A stretch of 42,897 nt of DNA, taken from NCBI GenBank assembly GCA_002633115.1, contig NWBJ01000117.1, positions 40,747 to 83,643 of the forward strand, given 5' to 3'. The notes under the pieces are model-generated. The model was not told the DNA's origin and searched no databases. It saw nothing but the letters and a program-made list of their open reading frames with translations. Made by a program: the position numbers and the translations under genes. Every line of letters begins with the position of its first letter. The first letter of the stretch is position 1. Below are positions 42,780 to 42,897 of this stretch, piece after piece. Source of the stretch: Muribaculaceae bacterium Zag1 (GTDB lineage Bacteria; Bacteroidota; Bacteroidia; Bacteroidales; Muribaculaceae).

Positions 42780-42897
42780 ATGGAAAACAAATCAGCATCA
42801 ATATACGAGGCAATAGCAAGGCTAATGCTTCCGGAGAACATTCTTGACACCTTCGAGGTGGTCACGGTGGAAGAGGAGAAAACTGGCATCATCGAAG
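42780..42897 (+). CDS. ISAon1-like transposase N-terminal region (partial)
   Basis: Thirty-nine codons are present before the window ends. The segment LMLPENILDTFEVVTVEEEK resembles the start of the small N-region protein of ISAon1/ISL3-type transposons of Bacteroidetes (usually LLPEG.LDYFE..). The product would be the first of two proteins needed for transposition; the DDE catalytic part should lie beyond 42897. No terminal inverted repeat is visible upstream within the window, so the element boundary is not defined. The ATG at 42780 fits the open frame, and the in-frame ATG at 42827 is an alternative. The family call rests on a short stretch and is moderate. Confidence 0.6.
   Translation, partial: MENKSASIYEAIARLMLPENILDTFEVVTVEEEKTGIIE

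Noticed and set aside
1-42897. tRNA or rRNA genes
   Set aside because: No T-loop GGTTCRA-type segments in cloverleaf context and no rRNA-like stretches were noticed; short 23S-like similarity near 815-835 is coincidental.

Overview
The window is chromosomal DNA from a gut-type Bacteroidales bacterium, most likely Muribaculaceae- or Prevotella-like (the family is my inference). The signs are a SusC/SusD pair, a one-protein hybrid two-component regulator (HTCS), secreted proteins with type IX-like C-terminal tails, an Omp28-type protein, no obvious Shine-Dalgarno sites, and many copies of the Bacteroidetes promoter (TTTG, 19-21 bases, TAnnTTTG).

Layout. (1) 1-1400: an Ala/Lys-rich coiled protein, a structured non-coding RNA with its own promoter and terminator (possibly the Bacteroidales 6S-like RNA), dispersed and tandem repeats, and a 54-codon fragment resembling citrate lyase acyl carrier protein (CitD). 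(2) 1494-8432: a membrane TPR/AraC regulator, then two almost abutting genes for large secreted proteins. (3) 8500-13800: an AT-richer accessory island with a PD-(D/E)XK AAA protein, an AAA/DUF4143 protein, an MNT/HEPN toxin-antitoxin pair and two small unknown genes. Four copies of one palindromic element (about 125 bp) separate these modules. (4) 13886-41746: a large polysaccharide utilization locus. Leftward from 28193 run a GH95-type fucosidase, SusC, SusD, a seven-bladed FG-GAP propeller protein and two paralogous clan GH-D-like hydrolases. Rightward from 28610 run the HTCS, a sialate O-acetylesterase-type enzyme, a GH2 enzyme with an embedded F5/8C domain, a GH36 alpha-galactosidase and a GH43 enzyme. 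(5) 41824-42897: a convergent outer-membrane beta-barrel gene whose start looks frameshifted, and the 5' end of an ISAon1-like transposase gene.

How it fits together. SusC/SusD would import oligosaccharides from a branched, acetylated glycan carrying fucose, alpha-galactose and arabinose or xylose. The surface propeller protein sits where a SusE/F-type glycan-binding protein is usually found. Exo-acting enzymes and an esterase would trim the imported chains. No endo-acting enzyme is recognisable, so initial cleavage must happen elsewhere or in an unrecognised protein. The HTCS should sense an imported oligosaccharide. A 29-base motif (25 of 29 identical) lies 60-61 bases upstream of the -7 elements of both susC and the HTCS gene and is a good candidate for its binding site.

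The least explained items are the palindrome-bracketed island, the structured RNA, the CitD remnant, the shared regulatory motif, the propeller/type IX coupling and the large hairpin inside the GH43 signal-peptide coding region. All functional calls are by reading motifs; no database search was run.
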